A DNA stretch of 37,093 bases from Kineococcus siccus (GTDB lineage: Bacteria > Actinomycetota > Actinomycetes > Actinomycetales > Kineococcaceae). The notes beneath the pieces were generated by a model, which worked only from the letters and a program-made list of their open reading frames with translations, did not search any database and was not told the DNA's origin. The position numbers and the translations under genes are program-made. The stretch's first letter is position 1. Each line of letters begins with the position of its first letter. Of the stretch, positions 25,028 to 31,709 are shown piece after piece. The stretch spans positions 1 to 37,093 of the forward strand of contig NZ_JAAALN010000014.1 in the NCBI RefSeq assembly GCF_009906795.1, given 5' to 3'.

Positions 25028-26097
25028 ACCAGGACCTGCAGCGGTTGCTGACCGAGGCCGTGCCGACCCCGCCGCGGCGTCTGGACCCCGACGACGTCCT
25101 CCGCGCCGCCCGGCGCCACCAGCAGTCACGCCGTCGCACCGCAGCGTTCTCCACCGGGGGCGTGCTCGCCGCCTGCATCGCCGCTGCGCTCGTCGTCTCG
25201 GGTCACGGCGGGGGAAGTGCCGTTCGCGTCCAGCCGGCGGCGCCGGCTGGACCCGTCACCTCCGCACCGGCACCGGAGTGGGCGCCGCCGGGCATCGAGG
25301 CCACGGATCGCGGCCTCAACGGCGTGGAGATCACCGCAGAGGGCTACGAGACGAGGGCGGCCTCGGCGGCGGCGACCTGCCTGGTTCCCGGCGCGATCAC
25401 CGTGGTCGCCGCGCCGACTCCGGGCACGAGACAGGAGTGCCCCCTCCCTCACGACGGGCCCGGCGCTCTGCTGACGCCGTCGACGGTGCGGCAGTGGACC
25501 GGCGGATCGGGGATGACGTCGGGGGTGACGCTCATCGACGGAGTGCCCGTCTACCTCGAGGACGTGCCCTACGGGAAGGAGAGCAGCGCCATCGTCAGCG
25601 TCCCCTCGCGCGGTGTGCGGGTGCAGCTCGCCGGTGACGAGGCGCAGGTCCGTGTCCTGCTGGGCGGCCTCACCATCGAGCCCCGCCCCGAGGAGCGGCA
25701 GGCTCCCGTCCGCGCCAGCACCAACCCCGTGGCCGGCGCGACGGTCACGGACACCACCGGTGCGTGGACAGGACAGTCCCGCGACCCGGCGTTGCTCTCC
25801 CGCCTGCAGGAGGTGGTGGACGCCGCCCCCCGCGTGGACGGCGAACCCGACTGCCTCCCCGCAGCCGGGCAGCAGGCGCAGATCGACCTGCTGACGACAC
25901 CGGACTACGAGCACAACCCCGACGACACGGCCACCGAGCGGTACCTGCGGGAGTACACCTACCTCCTCGTGGACTTCACCGGTCGCTGTGACCTGGTGTT
26001 CTCCAGCACCGGCGCCGTCCTGCGTCCCGACCCGACCACCTTCGGCCCCCTGGTGCAGCAGCTCCGCGACAGCCGGGACTTCGGCGACGGCCGGTGA
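25024..26097 (+). CDS. Single-pass membrane protein, putative anti-sigma partner
   Basis: 357 residues starting at the ATG that overlaps the sigma-factor TGA (ATGA). The layout is a cytoplasmic N-terminus of about 40 residues (LDPDDVLRAARRHQQSRRR), one transmembrane helix (41-59, AFSTGGVLAACIAAALVVS), and a large exported domain rich in Thr, Pro and Gly. This is the usual architecture of the gene following a SigE-family sigma factor. I see no zinc-anti-sigma HxxxCxxC motif, so the anti-sigma role rests on gene order. The exported domain contains paired cysteines (CLVPG/RQECP, and CLPAAG/RCDLV) that may form disulphides. It is followed by the IS256 remnant. Confidence 0.75.
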   Translation: MNQDLQRLLTEAVPTPPRRLDPDDVLRAARRHQQSRRRTAAFSTGGVLAACIAAALVVSGHGGGSAVRVQPAAPAGPVTSAPAPEWAPPGIEATDRGLNGVEITAEGYETRAASAAATCLVPGAITVVAAPTPGTRQECPLPHDGPGALLTPSTVRQWTGGSGMTSGVTLIDGVPVYLEDVPYGKESSAIVSVPSRGVRVQLAGDEAQVRVLLGGLTIEPRPEERQAPVRASTNPVAGATVTDTTGAWTGQSRDPALLSRLQEVVDAAPRVDGEPDCLPAAGQQAQIDLLTTPDYEHNPDDTATERYLREYTYLLVDFTGRCDLVFSSTGAVLRPDPTTFGPLVQQLRDSRDFGDGR

Positions 26098-26355
26098 CGC
26101 TCCCACCGCCACAGCGGCCGAGCAGTCCCCCCGCACCTGCGCCCGGCCGCGCCGGGTCGCCCTGCTGAAACCCTTGCACCCTGAGCTCGACGCCGCACTG
26201 GCACCGGGTGGCGCAGCCGTCATGCGCAGCGCGAAGCGGCCGCGACGTCCTTGCTCTCGGTACGGCCACGAGTTCTGCGGTGCTCAGGGCTTGATGTCGA
26301 GGCGCGCCAGGTGCTCGACTACCGGGGTGATCGACCTCGAGGACTCGTTGCTCGG

Positions 26356-26805
26356 GTGAAGACGTTGCTGCACAGCGTCAACGACCAGCCCGACGCGGAC
26401 TCCGTGCACGCCCAGTTCGACCGGCTGCTGGATGCTGTCGAGGCGAAGCTGCCGAAGGTCGCCGCCCACCTGGACGGCGCCCGAGCCGATGTCTCGGCGT
26501 TCACGAGCTTCCCGAAGGAGGTGTGGCGTCAAGTGTGGTCGAACAACCCGCAGGAGCGGCTGAACCGGGAGATCCGCCGCCGCACCGATGTCGTCGGGGT
26601 CTTCCCGAACCGCGACTCCCTGCTCCGCCTGGTCGGGGCGGTCCTAGCCGAGCAGGACGATGAGTGGACCGAAGGACGCCGCTACCTCGGCGTCGACCTG
26701 CTCGCCCGCTGCCGGCTCACCAAGATCCCCGGCGAGGGCACCAGCTCCGCCGAGACCGTTGCGGAGGTGAGCTCCGACCTCACGATGCAGGCCCTGACGG
26801 CCTGA
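26356..26805 (+). pseudogene. IS256-family transposase, C-terminal fragment
   Basis: Only the last ~150 residues are present. [21 protein letters not shown], here split by position as 26522-26584, carries the third acidic residue of the DDE triad, followed by [19 protein letters not shown] and [20 protein letters not shown], all typical of the IS256 C-terminus. The first two catalytic aspartates and the N-terminal DNA-binding part are missing. No IS256-like sequence is seen before about 26356; the 258 bp back to 26098 contain no supported gene. It cannot transpose on its own and marks an old insertion/deletion. Confidence 0.9.
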
Positions 26806-26833
26806 CCGCACGGAGCATCACGCGGCGAACGTC

Positions 26834-26858
26834 GTACACCACCCCCGTGGACTTGACC
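26834..26858. repeat. Likely right terminal region of the IS256 element
   Basis: GTACACCACCCCCGTGGACT, continuing TGACC, lies 29 bp after the transposase stop. It has the GTACACCAC...GGAC-TGACC look of IS256-family right inverted repeats in actinobacteria (recalled, not computed). No matching left end is present upstream, as expected from the truncation. Confidence 0.5.
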
Positions 26859-27043
26859 GGGCGCCACTTCCTTTGCCCGGGCTCACCGCACCTCGCGGAC
26901 GTTCCGGCGGGATGACCGCGTTCCCCACGCTCCGTGGCAGGAGCGCGCCGTCCGCGTGACCGACGGCGTGACTGTGCGTACCGTCTGCGAGATGAGGCAC
27001 TGTCAGCCCGGCGCGCCACGCTCGTCCTGGAGGTGTGACCTGC

Positions 27044-27481
27044 ATGGGACCGACCGCGAACGCTCGCTGGCCCTTCCTCCTCGCAGAGACGCTGTTGCTC
27101 GTGGGCATGCTCACCGGCTGTTCGACCGGGTACGCATGCCCTGCGATGTACGAGTACTCCGGAGTGACGTTCGACCTCACTGAGGTGGTTGACCCTGCCG
27201 CCGGTGGGACGGTCCGCCTGTGCGCCGATGGGCGGTGCGAGGGCTGGGACGTCGCGACGCGTGACATGAAGAAGGCGTTCGTCTCTGTCGGTGACCTGGA
27301 GGAGGCGCGGGCGGTGCGGGTCAGTGCGCGTGTCACCGACGCAGTGGGTTCGACGACGTTCGAGGTCTCGGGCCAGGCGGACCTGCAGCAGTACCCACCC
27401 GACGGGCCGGTCTGTCAGGAGAACCTCTTCCGGGCCGCGGTGCGGGCCGATGCAGCAGGAGACTTCACCGCGGTCGAGTGA
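27044..27481 (+). CDS. Small lipoprotein, unknown function
   Basis: 145 residues. ATG 27044 is chosen because GGAGG (27029-27033) lies ten bases upstream; a GTG at 27035 would be too close to it. Lipoprotein signal RWPFLLAETLLLVGMLTGC with the lipobox Cys at 26. The mature part has cysteine-containing segments (GYACPAMYEYSGVTFDLTEV, RLCADGRCEGWD, and PVCQENLF) and an Ig-like beta appearance (VRVSARVTDAVGSTTFEVSG). I do not recognise a family. It may bind metal or form disulphides outside the membrane; this is inferred only from the cysteines. Confidence 0.75.
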   Translation: MGPTANARWPFLLAETLLLVGMLTGCSTGYACPAMYEYSGVTFDLTEVVDPAAGGTVRLCADGRCEGWDVATRDMKKAFVSVGDLEEARAVRVSARVTDAVGSTTFEVSGQADLQQYPPDGPVCQENLFRAAVRADAAGDFTAVE

Positions 27482-27497
27482 CCGTGCTCCGTGCGAC

Positions 27498-27519
27498 GTG
27501 AGGGCGACGTCGCGCTCAC
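27498..27519. terminator. Near-perfect 22-bp palindrome after the lipoprotein gene
   Basis: GTGAGGGCGAC-GTCGCGCTCAC: 10 of 11 positions pair, with no spacer. It is 17 bp after the stop of the lipoprotein gene (27481), so it fits a hairpin terminator. A regulatory palindrome for the following gene is also possible. Confidence 0.45.
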
Positions 27520-27652
27520 CGCGGCAGGAGCGCGTCTGTGCGCGGTCAGCGGCACGGCCGGGACCGTGACGTCGGTGCGCGCGACGGCGGCCTCGTGAAC
27601 CGATCGAGTGATCGACGCCGAGCGGCAGGGGGGTGCACGCGATAGTGGTGGC

Positions 27653-28039
27653 ATGCTCCTGCGCCCGATCCCCTCGTCGTTGCGCAGCAGCGTCGTCTGG
27701 GTGGTGATGGGGGCCTCGTGGGTCGTGCTCATCGGTGGGTTCGTGGCCATCACCGGGACGTGGGCCCACTCGCCGATGATCCTCCTCGGCTGCTTCCACG
27801 TGGGGCGGGGACTGCTGCTCCGCCGGGCCAGAGTCGTCGTCGATCAGCGGGGGCTCCTGGTGAACACCGGTGGGTTCAAGGACCACTTCATCGCCTGGGA
27901 AGACGTGGAGGCAGTGAGCGTGGACCCTCTCGGTGGGCCCCGGCTGATGCGCCTTCGTCGTCGCGACGGCAGGGAGGTGCAGTTGCCCGAGCTTGCCGAG
28001 CTGGATCGTGCGCGCGTCCTGGAGGCTCGCCCGCGCTGA
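27653..28039 (+). CDS. Membrane-anchored PH-like domain protein
   Basis: 128 residues from ATG 27653. Two hydrophobic helices (SSVVWVVMGASWVVLIGGFV and AHSPMILLGCFHVGRGLLL) are followed by a basic RRARVVVDQRGLLVNTGGF segment and HFIAWEDVEAVSVDPLG, then MRLRRRDGREVQLPELAE. The beta pattern after the membrane segments (W-E-D-V-x-A-V) is that of the bacterial PH-like (bPH2/bPH6-type) domains found in small actinobacterial membrane proteins. Function is unknown. Upstream in-frame starts (27608) exist but add a hydrophilic, non-conserved N-terminus. Confidence 0.65.
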   Translation: MLLRPIPSSLRSSVVWVVMGASWVVLIGGFVAITGTWAHSPMILLGCFHVGRGLLLRRARVVVDQRGLLVNTGGFKDHFIAWEDVEAVSVDPLGGPRLMRLRRRDGREVQLPELAELDRARVLEARPR

Positions 28040-28208
28040 TCCCTGACCCTCCACTGGAACGTCGCGCTAGGCGCCTGCGGCTCCCCCTCTCGACAGGCGC
28101 GGTCGTCGCCGGCGGCTACGGCCGCGCGACCAGCGCCATGACCGTGACTCCCTGTGTCCTTGCTGCCGAACTCCGCCCTCAGGACCCGGCCGCTGCTTCA
28201 CTGGCTGC

Positions 28209-28703
28209 ATGGCTACCGTGCGATCTGGCTGTCTGGCTCTCGTGGCCGCTGCGGCGCTCTGGGCGACTTCGGGCTGTTCTGACGATGCGCCGCCACCGAC
28301 TGCGGCGTCGGCACCGACCAGCACGAGCTCGGCGGCGACGACTCCAGAGCAGACTTCCGTGGTCGAGGCCCCCGATTCCGAGCAAGCTCCGCCGGCGTTC
28401 CGGGAACGCTCTGCCCTACCGCAGTGCCCTCCGATCACCCTCTCCCAGGGGCAGACCGTCCCGGCGGATCTCGAGGAATGCCTACTCAGCGCTGACGCGC
28501 AGCGCGAGGGAGCTGAGGTCGTCGTGACGTCCCCGACCATCGAGGGAGACCCGATCAAGACCTACTTCAGGGCGCTACCCGGTGGGGGCTTGGAGGTCTT
28601 CACCGACAGCACCGCGGACTCCTTCGGGTCCGAGGCGTGGAGCCACATCCGCTGTGCCGACGTCGCTTCACTCGTCGACCGGGAGAGCTGCGAGGACGTC
28701 TGA
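28209..28703 (+). CDS. Small lipoprotein, unknown function
   Basis: 164 residues. Signal ATVRSGCLALVAAAALWATSGC with the lipobox Cys at 23; a Ser/Thr/Ala/Pro linker of about 40 residues follows (probably a cell-wall spanning tether). The mature domain starts near SALPQCPPITLSQGQTVPAD and contains three further cysteines (QCPP, ECLL, IRCADV) plus a C-terminal ESCEDV. No family is recognised. A strong hairpin lies directly after the stop. The IS110 element inserted 64 bp downstream, beyond that hairpin, so the gene should be undisturbed. Confidence 0.75.
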   Translation: MATVRSGCLALVAAAALWATSGCSDDAPPPTAASAPTSTSSAATTPEQTSVVEAPDSEQAPPAFRERSALPQCPPITLSQGQTVPADLEECLLSADAQREGAEVVVTSPTIEGDPIKTYFRALPGGGLEVFTDSTADSFGSEAWSHIRCADVASLVDRESCEDV

Positions 28704-28722
28704 CCGAGGTTCGCGACCTCGG
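28704..28722. terminator. Perfect 7-bp hairpin after the lipoprotein stop
   Basis: CCGAGGT-TCGCG-ACCTCGG begins at the base after the TGA at 28701-28703. This is a compact GC-rich hairpin suited to termination. It lies outside the IS110 element. Confidence 0.65.
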
Positions 28723-28785
28723 CACGAGGAGACGTGGCAAGCCGTCAGCGACCACCTGGATCGCGGCTACTTGTTCACTGGACCC

Positions 28786-28996
28786 ACGGCAACGGCCCGG
28801 CCAGGCTGAGTCGAGGTACCCGGCGTGACGCTCTCATTGCGGCTGCCCACCAGTTCGATCGGTGTGGCTCTCTCATGGCATGCGGAGCGTCGGGTACCGC
28901 CCGGCGGGGTGAGGCTCAAGAGGGGTCTGGTCATGCTCGAAGTAGCGCTGCCCACCACCGCCAGCACCACCGAGAACCTCCGCTGGGAGGTCCTCG
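28786..28996 (+). ncRNA. Predicted IS110 bridge RNA
   Basis: It would guide the recombinase to target and donor. The 5' end is estimated from the junction promoter. Loop 1 (target): closing stem GGTACCCG (28815-28822) with CGGGTACC (28891-28898) plus ACGCTC/GAGCGT (28828-28833/28885-28890); apical stem 28845-28851 with 28861-28868. The internal-loop strands hold the left guide ATTGCGGC (28836-28843) and right guide CTCATGGC (28872-28879). Loop 2 (donor): stem 28903-28911 with 28953-28962 (one bulged A); guides AGAGGGG (28919-28925) and AAGTAGC (28940-28946). A third hairpin follows at 28971-28996. The order target loop then donor loop, and the location before the transposase, match known IS110 bridge RNAs. 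Transcription is inferred. Confidence 0.72.
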
Positions 28997-29027
28997 CGCG
29001 CAGGTGACGGCGACACGGAGGTCGACC

Positions 29028-30362
29028 ATGACGAGTACGAGAACAGCGACGAGACCCGCAACCGCGGTGGTGATCGGGATGGACCCGCACAAGCGGTCAG
29101 CGACGATCGAGGTCCTCGACCGCAGCGAACGGGTCCTGGGTGAGGGACGGTTCGCGACCGACACCACCGGCTACCGGTCCATGCTCGCCGCGGGGCGGAA
29201 GTTCTCCTCCCGGGTCTGGGCGGTCGAGGGCGCCAACGGCATCGGCAAGCACTTGGCCCAGCGTCTGCTCGCCGACGGAGAGGACGTCATCGACGTCCCC
29301 GCGAAGCTGTCGGCTCGGGCGCGGGTGTTCTCCACCGGGCAGGGCCGCAAGACCGACGCCACCGACGCCCACTCCATCGCCGTCGTCGCGCTGCGAACCA
29401 CCACGCTGCGGGCGGTGACCATCGACGGCGAGCACGTCGCGCTGCGGCTACTGGCCGATCGCCGTGACGAGCTCGGGGTCCGGCGGACGGAGACGGTGAA
29501 CCGGATCCAGAAGCTGCTGCTGGAGCTGATGCCGGGCGGGGCGAAGAAGTTCCTGTCTGCGGCGCAGGCGAAGGCACTCGTCGCGACCGTGCGTCCGCGG
29601 GACGTCGTAGGCCGGACCAGGCGTCGGATCGTGGTCGCGTTGATCGACGAGCTCGTGACCAGGGACAAACTGATCAAGGCCGCGAACAAGGAGTTGACCG
29701 AGCTCGTCGCCGCGTCGGGATCACGGTTGATGGACCTACAGGGCATCGGCCCCTCGACCGCGGCCCGGCTGCTCGGCGATGTCGGAGACATCGCCCGGTT
29801 CCCGTCCAAGGGGCACTTCGCGTCCTGGAACGGGACAGCGCCGATCGATGCCTCCTCCGGCGACAGCGACCACCAGCGGCTGTCTCGGGCGGGCAACCGG
29901 CGCATCAACCGGGTTTTGCACACGATGGCCATCGTCCAGCTGCGTCAAGACACCGAAGGCCGGCGCTACTACGACCGGAAGAAGGCCGGTGGGAAGTCGT
30001 CGATGGAGGCGCTGCGGGCGCTGAAGCGGCGCCTGTCCGATGTGGTCTACCGGCAAATGGTCGCTGACGACGACGCCCGCCGCTTCGGTCTGGAACCGTC
30101 GACCGAGCCGTTCCGCGACCCTGCTGCGGTCGTCCTGCATGAGGAGATCAAGGTCGTCGTCGACCTGGTCGAGAGCGTGGACGAGGACACGCTGGAGGAG
30201 CAGTCGGTGACGGGCCCGGGAGGACACGTGGGGGCGTCTGCATGCTCCAGCGCGGTCGACTCGAACCCCGGTGTCGACGCTTCGGAGAGGTCACTTCCCG
30301 GACCCGCACGGCCATCCTCGCCCCGTACTCGCCGACCCCGCAAGACCCCGCCCTTGACATAG
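29028..30362 (+). CDS. IS110-family transposase (DEDD recombinase)
   Basis: 444 residues from ATG 29028, with ACGGAGGTCGACC before it. N-terminal RuvC-like DEDD domain: Asp19 in VIGMDPHKRSAT, Glu67 in WAVEGANGIGKHL, Asp110 and Asp113 in GRKTDATDAHSIA. The C-terminal transposase_20 domain has the HhH GIGPSTAARLLG (239-250), then FASWNGTAPIDASSGDSDHQ, where the catalytic serine is Ser276 or Ser277, and RLSRAGNRRINRVLHTMA. The length is slightly above the usual ~400 because of a polar, Pro/Ser-rich tail (about 385-444) that may be non-essential. The upstream frame is open to 28734, but it overlaps the RNA region and lacks family sequence. The stop TAG is 8 bp from the right end. Confidence 0.95.
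   Translation: MTSTRTATRPATAVVIGMDPHKRSATIEVLDRSERVLGEGRFATDTTGYRSMLAAGRKFSSRVWAVEGANGIGKHLAQRLLADGEDVIDVPAKLSARARVFSTGQGRKTDATDAHSIAVVALRTTTLRAVTIDGEHVALRLLADRRDELGVRRTETVNRIQKLLLELMPGGAKKFLSAAQAKALVATVRPRDVVGRTRRRIVVALIDELVTRDKLIKAANKELTELVAASGSRLMDLQGIGPSTAARLLGDVGDIARFPSKGHFASWNGTAPIDASSGDSDHQRLSRAGNRRINRVLHTMAIVQLRQDTEGRRYYDRKKAGGKSSMEALRALKRRLSDVVYRQMVADDDARRFGLEPSTEPFRDPAAVVLHEEIKVVVDLVESVDEDTLEEQSVTGPGGHVGASACSSAVDSNPGVDASERSLPGPARPSSPRTRRPRKTPPLT
30354..30359 (+). promoter_or_regulatory. Candidate -35 of the junction promoter at the IS110 right end
   Basis: TTGACA is a perfect consensus -35 hexamer inside the last codons of the transposase, 11 nt before the right core. In a circle joining right and left ends it would lie 17 nt upstream of TTCACT (28774-28779). 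Circle-borne junction promoters are known for IS110 elements. The -10 is weak. Confidence 0.5.
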
Positions 30363-30529
30363 AGGGGAGCCATGAGCGAGCGTCCCGCTCCGCGCCGTGC
30401 CCGGACGTCGTGGAGCGCCATGGTCGCGCACCCGACGCGTCATGATCAGAAGCACGCACAGCACCGAGCCCGCCAGGCTGGTGGCCCATCGCTCACGGAT
30501 CACTCGAGAGCTGCGGGATCATCGCAGAC

Positions 30530-31180
30530 ATGGAGCCCGCAGTCGACCGATTGGACCTCGTGGAGATCGAGCGTTCTCGCCCTGGCAGCCCCAGCTTGCA
30601 GACGCGCGCCCGGTTCATCCCTCGACTGGAGGAACCGTTGACGCAACTGGACTTCGTCATCGACGGCGCGTCTGTGTTGCAGCAAGTCCTCTCGGTGGAT
30701 CTTCCGTTGCCGTACGGCCTGAACGGGTCCCAGTTCGTCAGCGTCGCGGACCTCGCCTGGCCCGAGCCCTCCGCGCTGAGCCTTCGACAGCTGCTCGGCG
30801 CGGTGGAGCGTGACTCGGACTGGGACGTGCTCGAGCCAGGCCGACTGCCCCTGTACGGCTGCCCCGAGTGCGGCGACGTGTACTGCGGCGCGCTCACCAT
30901 CGCCGTTGAGCGCGAGGTCGACCCAGGCGGTGGGCAAGAGGTCGTGCGCTGGACAGACGTCCGGTACGAGGACGCTCAGACTCCAGCTGAGGAGATGCCG
31001 GACCTCTCGCCGGTCGGGTCGTTCACCTTCGACGCTACTCACTACGACTCCACGCTGCACTCGGCGCTGCGCCGGATGGAGGACCTGGCGGCCGACGAGC
31101 ACCAGGCTGAGGCGGCCTGGAAGGCGCGGCGCGGGCCTCGCGCCCGACTGCGGCGACTCTTGACTCCCAGGACCAGATGA
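30530..31180 (+). CDS. Hypothetical protein with a CxxC segment
   Basis: 216 residues from ATG 30530. I do not recognise it. An N-terminal alpha/beta part (LDLVEIERSRPGSPSLQTR, FIPRLEEPLTQLDFVIDGAS) leads to a central GCPECGDVYCG motif (three Cys, possible metal knuckle or redox site) around residue 110-120. An acidic beta segment (VVRWTDVRYED) and a basic C-terminus (KARRGPRARLRRLL) follow. It resembles the uncharacterised actinobacterial proteins that carry a lone CPxC-x5-C and sit near toxin-immunity or phage-like genes, but no homology is claimed. It lies downstream of the IS110 insertion, which separates it from the 28209 lipoprotein. Confidence 0.65.
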   Translation: MEPAVDRLDLVEIERSRPGSPSLQTRARFIPRLEEPLTQLDFVIDGASVLQQVLSVDLPLPYGLNGSQFVSVADLAWPEPSALSLRQLLGAVERDSDWDVLEPGRLPLYGCPECGDVYCGALTIAVEREVDPGGGQEVVRWTDVRYEDAQTPAEEMPDLSPVGSFTFDATHYDSTLHSALRRMEDLAADEHQAEAAWKARRGPRARLRRLLTPRTR

Positions 31181-31323
31181 TGGGCAGGGAGCAGGCCGAC
31201 GGGGCGCTGCGCGTGACACCCGAGCGGGTGGGTCCCGGCGTGAAGAGCCAACCATCGGCCACGCACAACGCCGAGCTCCTGCGACACGCCCTCGTGTCTG
31301 ATCGTTGGCAGTAGCGTGGGCAC

Positions 31324-31641
31324 GTGGCTCAGCGGCTCATGTTCGTTCAGTTGAAGTCGGGCTACAACACCGACCAGGGTCCGTCCTGGATCTGCTGGGT
31401 CGACTTCAACAAGACCTGGAAGACCGCCCGCTTCCACGGCAGGGAGCTGCGGCGGTTCCAAGGCCCCGACGCCAACTTCTACGACATCGCCACGGACGAG
31501 TGGTTCTGGCTCTCCGGCCCCAAGCGTGACCGCACGGACCTCCGTTACGGAGCGGGACAACCGCAGGTCGACGAGGGAGCTCTTGAGGCATACGAGGCGT
31601 TCCTCGGCGGGGCACCTCTGCCTGGTCGTGAGACCGGCTGA
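31324..31641 (+). CDS. Small conserved-looking hypothetical protein
   Basis: 105 residues from GTG 31324. Sequence MFVQLKSGYNTDQGPSWICW, then RFHGRELRRFQGPDANFYDI, and EWFWLSGPKRDRTDLRYG. This pattern is familiar as a small actinobacterial protein sometimes misannotated as a DXP-synthase; the true function is unknown. Rich in aromatics, with no membrane segment. The spacing to the gene at 30530 (143 bp) suggests its own promoter. It is convergent with the CU044_5270 remnant; no obvious hairpin separates them. Confidence 0.7.
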   Translation: MAQRLMFVQLKSGYNTDQGPSWICWVDFNKTWKTARFHGRELRRFQGPDANFYDIATDEWFWLSGPKRDRTDLRYGAGQPQVDEGALEAYEAFLGGAPLPGRETG

Positions 31642-31709
31642 TCGCTGAACGATCGGCAGACGCACACCCGAGCCCATGTGCAGGCCCCTGAGCGCAGCGC
31701 CGATCCCGC

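Larger units (their letters stand above)
28768..30370 (+). mobile_element. Complete IS110-family insertion sequence, proposed GC core
   Basis: Boundaries are proposed from guide/flank matches, not from inverted repeats, which IS110 elements lack. The element is 28768-30370 (1603 bp counting one GC core). The left junction reads ATCGCG-GC-TACTT (28760-28772) and the right junction AGAGGGGA-GC-CATGAG (30361-30376). Joining the flanks restores ATCGCG-GC-CATGAGCGAG as the empty site, in the intergenic space between the lipoprotein terminator and the gene at 30530. There is a 260-bp 5' non-coding end with the predicted bridge RNA, a 1335-bp DEDD transposase, and 8 bp of 3' non-coding end. The CDS is intact, so the element may be active. 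Confidence 0.85.

Noticed and set aside
26284-26400. Minus-strand peptide [16 protein letters not shown] before a stop, as an interrupted gene end
   Set aside because: Too short, and it overlaps the IS256 fragment on the other strand; it cannot be supported.
28815-28898. tRNA-like or riboswitch structure before the transposase
   Set aside because: No tRNA consensus (no TPsiC-arm sequence) or aptamer motif; the internal loops match IS flanks, which fits a bridge RNA better.
28767-30389. IS110 boundaries with a CT core (28767-28768 and 30388-30389), which give GCGG-CT and CT-CCGC flanks
   Set aside because: It explains only 6-nt matches and leaves the left donor guide unmatched. The GC core at 28766-28767 / 30369-30370 gives longer matches for all target guides and a sensible junction promoter.
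30372-30641. 89-residue plus-strand open frame starting at the IS110 right flank
   Set aside because: Basic, low-complexity translation; it overlaps the better candidate at 30530 and has no family-like segment.
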